This document shows, one piece after another, positions 27,957 through 35,313 of a stretch of 64,000 nucleotides of DNA (position 1 is the first letter of the stretch; each line of letters opens with the position of its first letter). Under the pieces are notes generated by a model. That model saw only the letters and a program-made list of their open reading frames with translations, made no database searches and had not been told where the DNA came from. The DNA is from Aeromicrobium sp. Root495 (GTDB taxonomy: Bacteria > Actinomycetota > Actinomycetes > Propionibacteriales > Nocardioidaceae). The DNA lies in assembly GCF_001426755.1 (NCBI RefSeq), contig NZ_LMFJ01000001.1, positions 2,448,546-2,512,545 on the forward strand, in the 5' to 3' direction. The translations under genes were made by a program, and so were the position numbers.

Positions 27957-29777
27957 ATGACTCGCGTCGACGAGTTCAACAGCTTCTACTCATCGACCTC
28001 CCGTGACGCCCTGAGCGTCACGTACGCCCTCTGCGGCGACCGCCAGGTGGCGCTCGAGGCCACGGCCGACGCCTACCGACGGGCCTGGCGCGACTGGTCC
28101 AAGATCCGCGACCGCTCTCCCCTGGCCTACGTGCGCAACGAGGCCTGGAAGCTCACGGCCGTCAGCCGAACCACCCACCCCCTGCGCCGCAAGCACGAGG
28201 AGGGCGCCGACACCGAGCTCCTCGGGGCCCTCGCCGACCTCCCCTCCGACCACCGTCGCCTCATCGTCCTGCTCACGCTCGGCGACACCGACCTGGAGCA
28301 GGCCTCGCGCGAGGTCGGCGTCACGGCCGAGGACGGCATCGAGGCCGTCACCACGGCCCTCGACCGGCTCGAGAAGGCCCTCGAGCAGCCCCTCGACGTC
28401 CTGGAGCGTCGCACGCGGGACCTCGGCACGGTGACCGGCCGGCTCGAGATGCCGCCGTCGGCCGACATCCGCCAGGCCGCCCAGCGCGGCCGGATGCGCA
28501 ACACCGTCCTGCTGGTCGCGGCCGCCGTCGTGCTCGTGCTGGGCGGCGGGTTCGTGGTGTCCGACGGCGACGCTCTCGCCTCCCGCGCCGACCTGCCGCG
28601 CCGCGAGAAGATCGGCGACGAGCGACCCGACATCGTGCTCGAGGCCCGCAAGCTCAGCGAGGACAACCTCCTCTCCACCCGGCAGATCGGCAGCCTCGGC
28701 GCCGGCGAGGCCTGGCGGACCGTCGGGACCGACGAGAAGGTCGACGCCAAGACTCCGTACGCCACGTGCCCCACCCGCCGGTTCGCCGGCGACGACACCA
28801 TCAAGGCCTACGTGCGCACGTACGCCGGCGCCGGACCGGCCAAGGCGCGCGCCGCCCAGTCCATCGAGGTCTCGAGCACCTCCCAGGAGGCCGAGGCCGC
28901 CTACCGCACCACGGTGGGCTGGTACGCCGACTGCGAGCACCCACGGGTGCAGCTCGTGGGCTCCTACGTGGTGCAGCGCCCCTTCGGCGACTTCCGCATC
29001 CTTCGGCTGCGCTCGCACCGCTCACCCGAGCGGACCTTCACCGTGGGGTTCGCGCACTCCGGCCGCGTGACGCTCACCCTCGTCCACGAGATCGACGGCG
29101 CCAAGGGCCCGTCCGTCGAGCAGTTCACCCGGACCCTCAACGCCTCCGTGGCCAAGATCTGCAGCGACAGCGGCGGCCGGTGCACCGACGACACCGAGGT
29201 CGTCAAGGCCGCTCCGCCTCGTACGTCCACGGCACCGACGTTCCTCGGGATCGTCGACCTTCCGCCCGTGGCCGACGTCGACAAGGTGTGGTCGGGCATC
29301 GCGCCCTACACGCCCAAGCAGAACCCGGCGGCCACCGTGTGCGACGCGGCCGACTTCGACAGCGACGAGGTGCAGGACGTGAAGTCGCGCGTCTTCGTCA
29401 TCCCCGAGGCGCCGGAGCTGCCCCAGGAGTTCGGCGTGGCCGAGACGGTGGCCGGCTTCGACTCCGACGACGACGCCAAGAAATTCGTGGACAAGGTCGA
29501 GAAGAAGATCAAGGCCTGCCCCGACGACAACCTCGCAGCCGACGTGAAGGACTCCGACAAGGTCAAGGGCGCCGGCCTCGACGGTCGCGCCTGGCGCATC
29601 GCCTTCGAGGTCTCCAAGAAGAAGGTCGTGGAGAACCGCATGGCGATCGTCCGTCGCGGCTCGCACGTGGCGCAGCTGACCTTCACGCCGGTGGGCCGCT
29701 ACGACATCAGCCAGAAGACGTTCCGGGCCCTCGCCGAGCGCGCCGGTCAGCGCCTCGTCTACGGCGAGACCGACTGA
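27957..29777 (+). CDS. Sigma-factor-like protein fused to a membrane and extracellular domain
   Basis: A 606-residue protein in three parts. Residues 1-150 resemble ECF sigma regions 2 and 4 (SVTYALCGDRQVALEATADAYRRAWRDW, LPSDHRRLIVLLTLGDTDLEQASREVGV). Residues 183-202 are one membrane helix. Residues 205-606 form an extracytoplasmic part with two similar domains, each with paired cysteines. Ribosome site GAGGAGGGG lies just before ATG 27957. A membrane-tethered sigma-like domain suggests a one-protein surface sensor; the sigma region 2 core is divergent, so it may not drive transcription. It is divergent from the DUF6350 gene. Confidence 0.7.
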   Translation: MTRVDEFNSFYSSTSRDALSVTYALCGDRQVALEATADAYRRAWRDWSKIRDRSPLAYVRNEAWKLTAVSRTTHPLRRKHEEGADTELLGALADLPSDHRRLIVLLTLGDTDLEQASREVGVTAEDGIEAVTTALDRLEKALEQPLDVLERRTRDLGTVTGRLEMPPSADIRQAAQRGRMRNTVLLVAAAVVLVLGGGFVVSDGDALASRADLPRREKIGDERPDIVLEARKLSEDNLLSTRQIGSLGAGEAWRTVGTDEKVDAKTPYATCPTRRFAGDDTIKAYVRTYAGAGPAKARAAQSIEVSSTSQEAEAAYRTTVGWYADCEHPRVQLVGSYVVQRPFGDFRILRLRSHRSPERTFTVGFAHSGRVTLTLVHEIDGAKGPSVEQFTRTLNASVAKICSDSGGRCTDDTEVVKAAPPRTSTAPTFLGIVDLPPVADVDKVWSGIAPYTPKQNPAATVCDAADFDSDEVQDVKSRVFVIPEAPELPQEFGVAETVAGFDSDDDAKKFVDKVEKKIKACPDDNLAADVKDSDKVKGAGLDGRAWRIAFEVSKKKVVENRMAIVRRGSHVAQLTFTPVGRYDISQKTFRALAERAGQRLVYGETD

Positions 29778-29840
29778 CCCGCCCGGCGGCCGAGCTCACC
29801 GTCCCGGACGGTGCGCGAGACGGAGCCACCGCACACGACG

Positions 29841-29872
29841 AAGCCCCCGACCCATCAGGGCCGGGGGCTTCG
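29841..29872. terminator. Strong bidirectional terminator
   Basis: GAAGCCCCCG (29841-29850) pairs with CGGGGGCTTC (29863-29872) in a 10-bp stem with a 12-nt loop, between the convergent sigma-like gene and sucD. The A-rich 5' side and TTC end fit intrinsic termination in both directions. Confidence 0.8.
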
Positions 29873-29885
29873 TGCGTCAGTCAGG

Positions 29886-30782
29886 TCAGAGCGACTGCAG
29901 GATCTCGCGCATCAGGGCGGCGGTCTCGGACGGCGTCTTGCCGACCTTGACGCCGGCGGCCTCGAGGGCCTCCTTCTTGCCCTGCGCCGTGCCCGCACCG
30001 TCGGAGACGATGGCGCCGGCGTGGCCCATGGTCTTGCCCTCGGGTGCGGTGAAGCCGGCCACGTAGCCCACGACGGGCTTCGTGACGTGCTCCTTGATGT
30101 AGGCCGCGGCCTTCTCCTCGGCGTCGCCACCGATCTCGCCGATCATGACGATGGCCTTGGTCTCGGGATCGGCCTCGAACGCCTCGAGGGCGTCGATGTG
30201 GGTGGTGCCGATGATCGGGTCACCACCGATGCCGATGGCCGTGGAGAAGCCGAAGTCACGGAGCTCGAACATCATCTGGTAGGTCAGCGTGCCCGACTTG
30301 GACACGAGACCGACCGGGCCCTTGCCGGCGATGTTGGCCGGCGTGATGCCCGCGAGGGCCTCGCCCGGCGTGATGATGCCGGGGCAGTTGGGGCCGATGA
30401 TGCGCGTCTTCTTGCCCTGGGCGTAGGCCCAGAACTCGGCCGAGTCCTGCACCGGGACGCCCTCGGTGATGATGACGAGCAGCGGGATCTCGGCGTCGAT
30501 GGCCTCGACGACCGCGTCCTGCGTGAACGCCGGAGGGACGAAGGCGACCGACACGTCGGCGCCCGTCTTCTCGATGGCCTCGCTGACGGATCCGAAGACC
30601 GGCAGCTCGACCTCGGCGCCGGAGGCGTCGGTGTGGGTCACGGTGGTGCCCGCCTTGCGAGCGTTGACACCGCCCACGACCTGGGTGCCGGCAGCCAGCA
30701 TGCGGGCCGTGTGCTTGGAGCCCTCACCGCCGGTGATGCCCTGGACGATGACCTTGGAGTCCTTGGTCAGGTAGATCGACAT
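29886..30782 (-). CDS. sucD: Succinyl-CoA synthetase, alpha subunit
   Basis: A 298-residue TCA-cycle enzyme subunit. It has the CoA-binding N-terminus [39 protein letters not shown], and the phosphohistidine in [14 protein letters not shown] near residue 250. It lies 10 bp after sucC and forms the usual sucCD operon. It is full length and typical. Confidence 0.97.
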   Translation of the reverse strand: MSIYLTKDSKVIVQGITGGEGSKHTARMLAAGTQVVGGVNARKAGTTVTHTDASGAEVELPVFGSVSEAIEKTGADVSVAFVPPAFTQDAVVEAIDAEIPLLVIITEGVPVQDSAEFWAYAQGKKTRIIGPNCPGIITPGEALAGITPANIAGKGPVGLVSKSGTLTYQMMFELRDFGFSTAIGIGGDPIIGTTHIDALEAFEADPETKAIVMIGEIGGDAEEKAAAYIKEHVTKPVVGYVAGFTAPEGKTMGHAGAIVSDGAGTAQGKKEALEAAGVKVGKTPSETAALMREILQSL

Positions 30783-30792
30783 GTCAGCCCCT

Positions 30793-31959
30793 TCAGCCGT
30801 TAGCCAGCTCGGCGGCCTTGTCGGCCGCTCCGTCCATCGTGTCCACCTGGGTCACGAGCGGGTGGTTCAGCTCGTCCAGGATCGCGCGTCCCTCGTCGAC
30901 GTTGTTGCCGTCGAGACGGACCACGAGCGGCTTCTTGGCCTCGTCACCCAGGAGCTCGAGAGCGCCCTTGATGCCGTTGGCCACCGCGTCGCACGACGTG
31001 ATGCCGCCGAAGACGTTCACGAAGACGCTCTTGACCTGCGGGTCGCCCAGGATGACGTCGAGGCCGTTGGCCATGACCTCGGCCGAGGCTCCTCCGCCGA
31101 TGTCGAGGAAGTTGGCGGGCTTGACGCCGCCGTGCTTCTCGCCTGCGTAGGCCACGACGTCGAGGGTGCTCATGACGAGACCAGCGCCGTTGCCGATGAT
31201 GCCGACCTCGCCGTCGAGCTTCACGTAGTTGAGGCCCTTGGCCTTGGCCTTCGCCTCGAGGGGGTCGGCCTCCTCGTGGATGACGAAGTCCTCGTGGTCG
31301 GGGTGGCGGAACTCCGACGCGTTGTCGTCGAGCGACACCTTGCCGTCGAGCGCCTCCAGCTTGTCGCCCTCGAGACGGGCGAGCGGGTTGACCTCGACGA
31401 GCGTGGCGTCCTCCTCGACGAAGGTCTTCCACAGCGCCTGGACCATGGCGACGGCCTGGTCGGCGAGCTCGGCCGGGAACTTGGCCTCCTCGACGATGGC
31501 GCGGGCCTTGGCCTCGTCGACACCGGTGCCGGCGTCGATGGGGATCTGGCGCACGGCCTCGGGGTTGGTCTTGGCGACCTCCTCGATCTCCACACCGCCC
31601 TCGACGCTCGCGATGCAGAGGTAGCTGCGGTTGGAGCGGTCGAGCAGGAAGGAGAAGTAGTACTCCTCCACCGGCGGCGTGGCCGGCGTGACGAGCACGC
31701 GGTTGACCGTGAGGCCCTTGATCTCCATGCCCAGGATGTTGGAGGCGTGCTCGAAGGCTTCATCGGCGGTCTTGGCGATCTTGACGCCACCCGCCTTGCC
31801 TCGTCCACCGGCCTTGACCTGGGCCTTGATGACGGTGACGCCACCAATCTCCTCGGCTGCGGCCTTCGCCTCGTCGGCGGTCGTGACGACCTTGCCGAGC
31901 GTGGTGGCTACCCCATGCTTGGCGAAGAGCTCCTTCGCCTGATATTCCATCAGATCCAC
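30793..31959 (-). CDS. sucC: Succinyl-CoA synthetase, beta subunit (ADP-forming)
   Basis: A 388-residue ATP-grasp subunit. The N-terminal [16 protein letters not shown] is characteristic of SucC, followed by [17 protein letters not shown] for nucleotide binding and LDIGGGA near residue 270. GTG 31959 with AAGGA about 11 nt upstream gives the VDLMEYQAK start; ATG 31950 is the alternative. It is the first gene of sucCD, with the divergent hydrolase gene 146 bp away. Confidence 0.97.
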   Translation of the reverse strand: MDLMEYQAKELFAKHGVATTLGKVVTTADEAKAAAEEIGGVTVIKAQVKAGGRGKAGGVKIAKTADEAFEHASNILGMEIKGLTVNRVLVTPATPPVEEYYFSFLLDRSNRSYLCIASVEGGVEIEEVAKTNPEAVRQIPIDAGTGVDEAKARAIVEEAKFPAELADQAVAMVQALWKTFVEEDATLVEVNPLARLEGDKLEALDGKVSLDDNASEFRHPDHEDFVIHEEADPLEAKAKAKGLNYVKLDGEVGIIGNGAGLVMSTLDVVAYAGEKHGGVKPANFLDIGGGASAEVMANGLDVILGDPQVKSVFVNVFGGITSCDAVANGIKGALELLGDEAKKPLVVRLDGNNVDEGRAILDELNHPLVTQVDTMDGAADKAAELANG

Positions 31960-32105
31960 GGTGATGTCCGTCCTTGGTTGTCCGTTCGCTGCGCACCAGG
32001 CCGACAGGCTGCCGACGGGCGCCGAAACCTTTGCGACTGTAGCCCTTCTGCATAGGGTGAAGCGCGTCGGGTAGGTCACAGTCATGCGGAACGGCGGGGA
32101 ATGAG

Positions 32106-32993
32106 ATGGCGCTCACGAGGATCGGGGCGGGCGACGTGACCCTCGAGGTGGAGGTCGGCGGGGCGCCCGACGGACCCCTGGCCGTGCTCGTGCACGGGTA
32201 CCCCGACCAGCGGCGCGTGTGGGACCTCGTCGCGGCCGACCTGGGCGCGGACCACCGTCTCGTCACCTACGACGTGCGCGGCGCCGGCGGGTCCACGGCG
32301 CCGTCGTCGCGCGCGGGGTACCGACTCGCCTCGCTGGTCGACGACCTGGTCGCCGTCCTCGACCACGTGGCGCCCGACGGCGAGCCCGTCCACCTCGTGG
32401 GCCACGACTGGGGCTCCATCCAGCTGTGGGACGCGGTGCTGCACGAGTCCGACGACGAGCGCCTCCGCGGACGCATCGCCTCGTTCACCTCCATCAGCGG
32501 GCCGGCCCTCGAGCAGCTGGGGCGGTTCCTGCGCGACACCTCGAGCAGGCAGCGGCTCCCCACGCTCGGCAGGCAGCTGCTGCGGTCCTGGTACGTCGGG
32601 ATCTTCCAGGTCCCCGTGGTCCCGGAGCTCGTGCTCGCGGTCCTGGCCGGGCCGGTCCGCCGCGTGCTGGAGACGACGCAGCGCATCGACCCCTCGCACT
32701 GGGGCGAGTCGTTCGGCCGCGACGCCCGCCGGGGCGTCAACCTCTACCGCGCCAACCGGGTGCGGTTCGGTCGCCCCGTCACCCGGGTCGCCGTCCAGCT
32801 CGTGGTCCCCACGAAGGACGCCTTCGTCGGGCCCGCGCTCCTCGCCGGGATCGAGCAGCTGGCACCCGACCTGAGGCGCGTCGACGTCGTGGCCGACCAC
32901 TGGGTCGTGCGGACGCAGCCCGACGTGGTGGCCGAGGCGGTCCGCTCGTTCGTGGCCGACGTCGGCGCCCGGCTCAGCGCGCGAGAGGCGTGA
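32106..32993 (+). CDS. Alpha/beta hydrolase, epoxide hydrolase/dehalogenase type
   Basis: A 295-residue protein. HGYPDQ forms the oxyanion region, GHDWGS carries an Asp nucleophile (not Ser) as in epoxide hydrolases and haloalkane dehalogenases, and ADHWV near the end supplies the catalytic His. The cap domain lies between. Substrate cannot be told; dehalogenase versus epoxide hydrolase is open. Its last 20 bp overlap the 3' end of the convergent small gene. The start is ATG 32106, close behind a GGGGAATG-like leader. Confidence 0.85.
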   Translation: MALTRIGAGDVTLEVEVGGAPDGPLAVLVHGYPDQRRVWDLVAADLGADHRLVTYDVRGAGGSTAPSSRAGYRLASLVDDLVAVLDHVAPDGEPVHLVGHDWGSIQLWDAVLHESDDERLRGRIASFTSISGPALEQLGRFLRDTSSRQRLPTLGRQLLRSWYVGIFQVPVVPELVLAVLAGPVRRVLETTQRIDPSHWGESFGRDARRGVNLYRANRVRFGRPVTRVAVQLVVPTKDAFVGPALLAGIEQLAPDLRRVDVVADHWVVRTQPDVVAEAVRSFVADVGARLSAREA

Positions 32994-33249
32994 CGTCCAC
33001 GTCGTCGGCGTCGAGGTCGGCCAGCGCCCGACGCACCGCATCGACCGTCTCCTGGCTCACGACGGCCTCCACGGCGTCCTCGGCGACGGCCGACCGAGCC
33101 ACCTGCTCGGGCGTGAGCCCCGTTCCCAGGTACACGACCTCCTGACCTGCGGCGAGGCGCTCCCGGGCGGCCCGGATCGCCTGCTGGTCGGGGTCGTCGC
33201 CGGCGACGGCCACCACGACACGCAGCGGACGGTCGGGGGAAGGCGTCAT
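32974..33249 (-). CDS. Small degenerate cobalamin-binding-like protein
   Basis: A 91-residue protein. RVVVAVAGDDPDQQAIRAARERLAAGQEVVYLGTGLTPEQVARSAVAED follows the strand-helix pattern of the B12-binding domain of methylmalonyl-CoA mutase. However, the key DxHxxG histidine is replaced by DDPDQ, so base-off cobalamin binding is unlikely. It may be a stand-alone Rossmann-like regulator. It overlaps the hydrolase gene tail-to-tail. Confidence 0.65.
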   Translation of the reverse strand: MTPSPDRPLRVVVAVAGDDPDQQAIRAARERLAAGQEVVYLGTGLTPEQVARSAVAEDAVEAVVSQETVDAVRRALADLDADDVDVTPLAR

Positions 33250-33412
33250 GGCGGCAGCGTAGCGACGCCGTCCGGGTGAGTCCCCTCACAGGCACGGGCT
33301 GTTCTGGCGGCGATGCCGGGGGCGAACCCAAGGATTCCCTGAATCGACTTTGTACCCCCCGTGCCATCGCCTATGGTGGACAGGTCCTGCCCCCCTTCCT
33401 GGAGGTTCCTGA

Positions 33413-34198
33413 GTGAGCCCGTCCGCGCCGAAACGCCGGCTCGACGTCCGCCAGACCCCTGGGGCGCGCAGCACCGGCACCGGCCGCAGGGTCGCCTCGC
33501 GAGCCCGCCGTCGTCGCAGCACGTTCAAGCCCTCCCCGGCCATGCTCGGCGCTCTTGCGCTCGTGGTCGCCGGACTCGGGTCGGCCGCGTTCTCCTCGCA
33601 CGCCGACCAGGACGCGCTCCGCGCCAACTACCAGACCATCTCGGCCGACTACACGGGCGACGGCAACGAGGTCGACTACACGCGGTCGTTCGACCGCGAG
33701 GCCACCAAGCGCCAGACCGCTCAGCAGGCCGCCGGCAAGATCAAGGCCGACGAAGAGCTCAAGCAGGCCGTGCAGTCCAACGTCAAGAAGATCAAGGCCA
33801 ACACCTGGGTCCTGCCGGTCACCGGCTACCGCCTCACGGCCCGCTTCGGTCAGCGCAGCGCGCTGTGGTCGACGGTCCACACCGGCCTCGACTTCGCCGG
33901 GCCCTCCGGCTCCACGATCGTCTCCGTCGCCCAGGGCACCGTGAAGTCCGCCGGCTACGAGGGCGCCTACGGCAACCGCACCGTCGTCACGCTCCTCGAC
34001 GGGACCGAGGTCTGGTACTGCCACCAGAGCCGCATGGTCGTCCAGCCCGGCGACAAGGTCGGCCCCGGCCAGATCATCGGCTACAGCGGCTCCACCGGTA
34101 ACGTCACCGGCCCGCACCTCCACCTCGAGATCCACCCCGGCGGCGGCGCCGCGGTCGACCCCGAGCCGGTCCTCCGCGACCACGGCATCACCCCCTGA
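33413..34198 (+). CDS. M23-family cell-wall endopeptidase, membrane-anchored
   Basis: A 261-residue protein. A very basic cytoplasmic N-terminus (about 42 residues) precedes one membrane helix, then a short coiled region, then an M23 LytM domain from residue 140. The zinc site is HTGLDF and HLHLEI near the end, with a second His in WYCHQSRM. It cleaves peptidoglycan cross-links. GTG 33413 has GGAGG 7 nt upstream. The 163-bp upstream region is free of genes. Its stop lies 10 bp from the left inverted repeat of the DUF559 cassette. Confidence 0.9.
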   Translation: MSPSAPKRRLDVRQTPGARSTGTGRRVASRARRRRSTFKPSPAMLGALALVVAGLGSAAFSSHADQDALRANYQTISADYTGDGNEVDYTRSFDREATKRQTAQQAAGKIKADEELKQAVQSNVKKIKANTWVLPVTGYRLTARFGQRSALWSTVHTGLDFAGPSGSTIVSVAQGTVKSAGYEGAYGNRTVVTLLDGTEVWYCHQSRMVVQPGDKVGPGQIIGYSGSTGNVTGPHLHLEIHPGGGAAVDPEPVLRDHGITP

Positions 34199-34208
34199 CC
34201 CCCCCCTT

Positions 34209-34269
34209 CCCGATTTGTGACCTTGTGGTCGTCATTCGGGGCGAATGACCGCGCCTTGGTCACAGACCG
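34209..34269. repeat. Left terminal inverted repeat of the DUF559 cassette
   Basis: 61 bp repeated in inverted orientation at 35247-35307. The outer 35 bp (34209-34243) are identical, then ATG, then ten diverged bases, then GGTCACAGACCG identical again; I count 53 of 61 matches. The outer 35 bp also fold on themselves: CCCGATTTGTGACC, loop TTGT, then GGTCGTCATTCGGG. The repeat contains the stop codon of the enclosed gene. Confidence 0.9.
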
Positions 34270-35219
34270 CGAGCGATCTCGTGCCATCCGGCGCCGAGCC
34301 ACGGCGGGGCACCGTCGTAGCCGCGTCGGACCAGCGCCTCGAAGATCCTCGCCACGACCGACGTCGGGTGCTGCAGGTCGGCCGCGGTCACGACGATGAC
34401 GGTCCAGCCGGCAGCCTCCAGCCGCTCTCGGCGGAAGATGTCCTTGGCGCGCTGCTTGGCGTCGCGTTCGTGGTGCCAGCCGTCGTACTCGACGACGATC
34501 CTGTGGTCCGCCAGCACGAGGTCGCCGCGTGCCAGGAAGACGGGACCGTCGAGGATCTGACGGTTGCACTCCGGTTCGGGCAGACCGGCCAGCACCATCA
34601 GCAGACGAACGTCGGTCTCCCGGAAGGAGTCGACGCCCGCCCGGACCAGCACCGCGGCCCGTCTCGCGCGGACGACACCGTCGAGGTGCGAGTCGATCGT
34701 GTAGCCGATCAGGGTGTCGACGCTCGTCAGGCCCGCACGGACCAGTGCGTCCCCGGCCCGCACGAGGTCACGGACTCCGAGCAGGGTGGCCGAGTCGACG
34801 AAGCTGCGATCGGGACCGAGGCACGGCAGACCGCGAACGTCCCGACGACTGAGTCGATGGTCGCGGCGATGGAGGGTCACGTCGGCGTGCTTGGTCTGCG
34901 CGTCCGTCGAGGTCGAGACGTGGAACGGCCGGAGCGGTCCCAGCTCCAACCCGTAGAGCCGGAGCGCAGTCAGGTGGCTCACCGCCGCGTCGTCGGGCAG
35001 CTCACGAAGCACGGCAGAGGCCTGGTCGACGAGGGTCGGGACCGTCTCGCGGTAGCGGTAGACGCCTCGCCGGACGGCCACCACGTACGGTCCCCGACGT
35101 TGGGCCGGCGTCAGTCCGGCCGCCTCGGCCTCAGCCGTCGTGAAGACCCGACCACGCAGCACGTCGGGAAGTCGAGGCGGTCGGGACACGTCGACGAGTG
35201 AACGCCGCGGGACCCCCAT
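34260..35219 (-). CDS. DUF559 / Vsr-like endonuclease-domain protein with AbiEi-like N-terminus
   Basis: A 319-residue protein. Residues 15-60 (RGRVFTTAEAEAAGLTPAQRRGPYVVAVRRGVYRY) resemble the winged-helix lead of AbiEi-type antitoxins. Residues 205-295 form a Vsr/DUF559-like PD-(D/E)xK nuclease: ARGDLVLADHRIVVEYDGWHH gives Asp233, Glu244 and Asp246. ATG 35219 is chosen with GGAGGG about 12 nt upstream. The gene fills the space between two 61-bp inverted repeats inserted between the convergent M23 and pcrA genes; its stop lies inside the left repeat. The family is multi-copy in related genomes, suggesting mobility. No cognate AbiEii toxin is present. Confidence 0.8.
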   Translation of the reverse strand: MGVPRRSLVDVSRPPRLPDVLRGRVFTTAEAEAAGLTPAQRRGPYVVAVRRGVYRYRETVPTLVDQASAVLRELPDDAAVSHLTALRLYGLELGPLRPFHVSTSTDAQTKHADVTLHRRDHRLSRRDVRGLPCLGPDRSFVDSATLLGVRDLVRAGDALVRAGLTSVDTLIGYTIDSHLDGVVRARRAAVLVRAGVDSFRETDVRLLMVLAGLPEPECNRQILDGPVFLARGDLVLADHRIVVEYDGWHHERDAKQRAKDIFRRERLEAAGWTVIVVTAADLQHPTSVVARIFEALVRRGYDGAPPWLGAGWHEIARGL

Positions 35220-35246
35220 CTGGCGAGATCGCCCTCCACAACGACC

Positions 35247-35307
35247 CGGTCTGTGACCGTCCTGCTGCCATCCGCCCCGAATGACGACCACAAGGTCACA
35301 AATCGGG
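35247..35307. repeat. Right terminal inverted repeat of the DUF559 cassette
   Basis: Inverted copy of 34209-34269. The outer 35 bp (35273-35307) are identical to the left copy in reverse complement. The outer edge is followed by a G-run and then the pcrA stop codon at 35314-35316. It lies upstream of the enclosed gene and could also carry its promoter. Confidence 0.9.
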
Positions 35308-35313
35308 GGGGGG

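Noticed and set aside
33250..33412. Possible ydaO (c-di-AMP) riboswitch before the M23 peptidase
   Set aside because: Such peptidases often carry one and GCCGGGGGCGAACCC looks faintly similar, but the conserved pairing elements could not be found and the region seems too short.
34260..35219. AbiEi/AbiEii toxin-antitoxin pair at the DUF559 gene
   Set aside because: Only the AbiEi-like lead is present; there is no nucleotidyltransferase toxin gene beside it.
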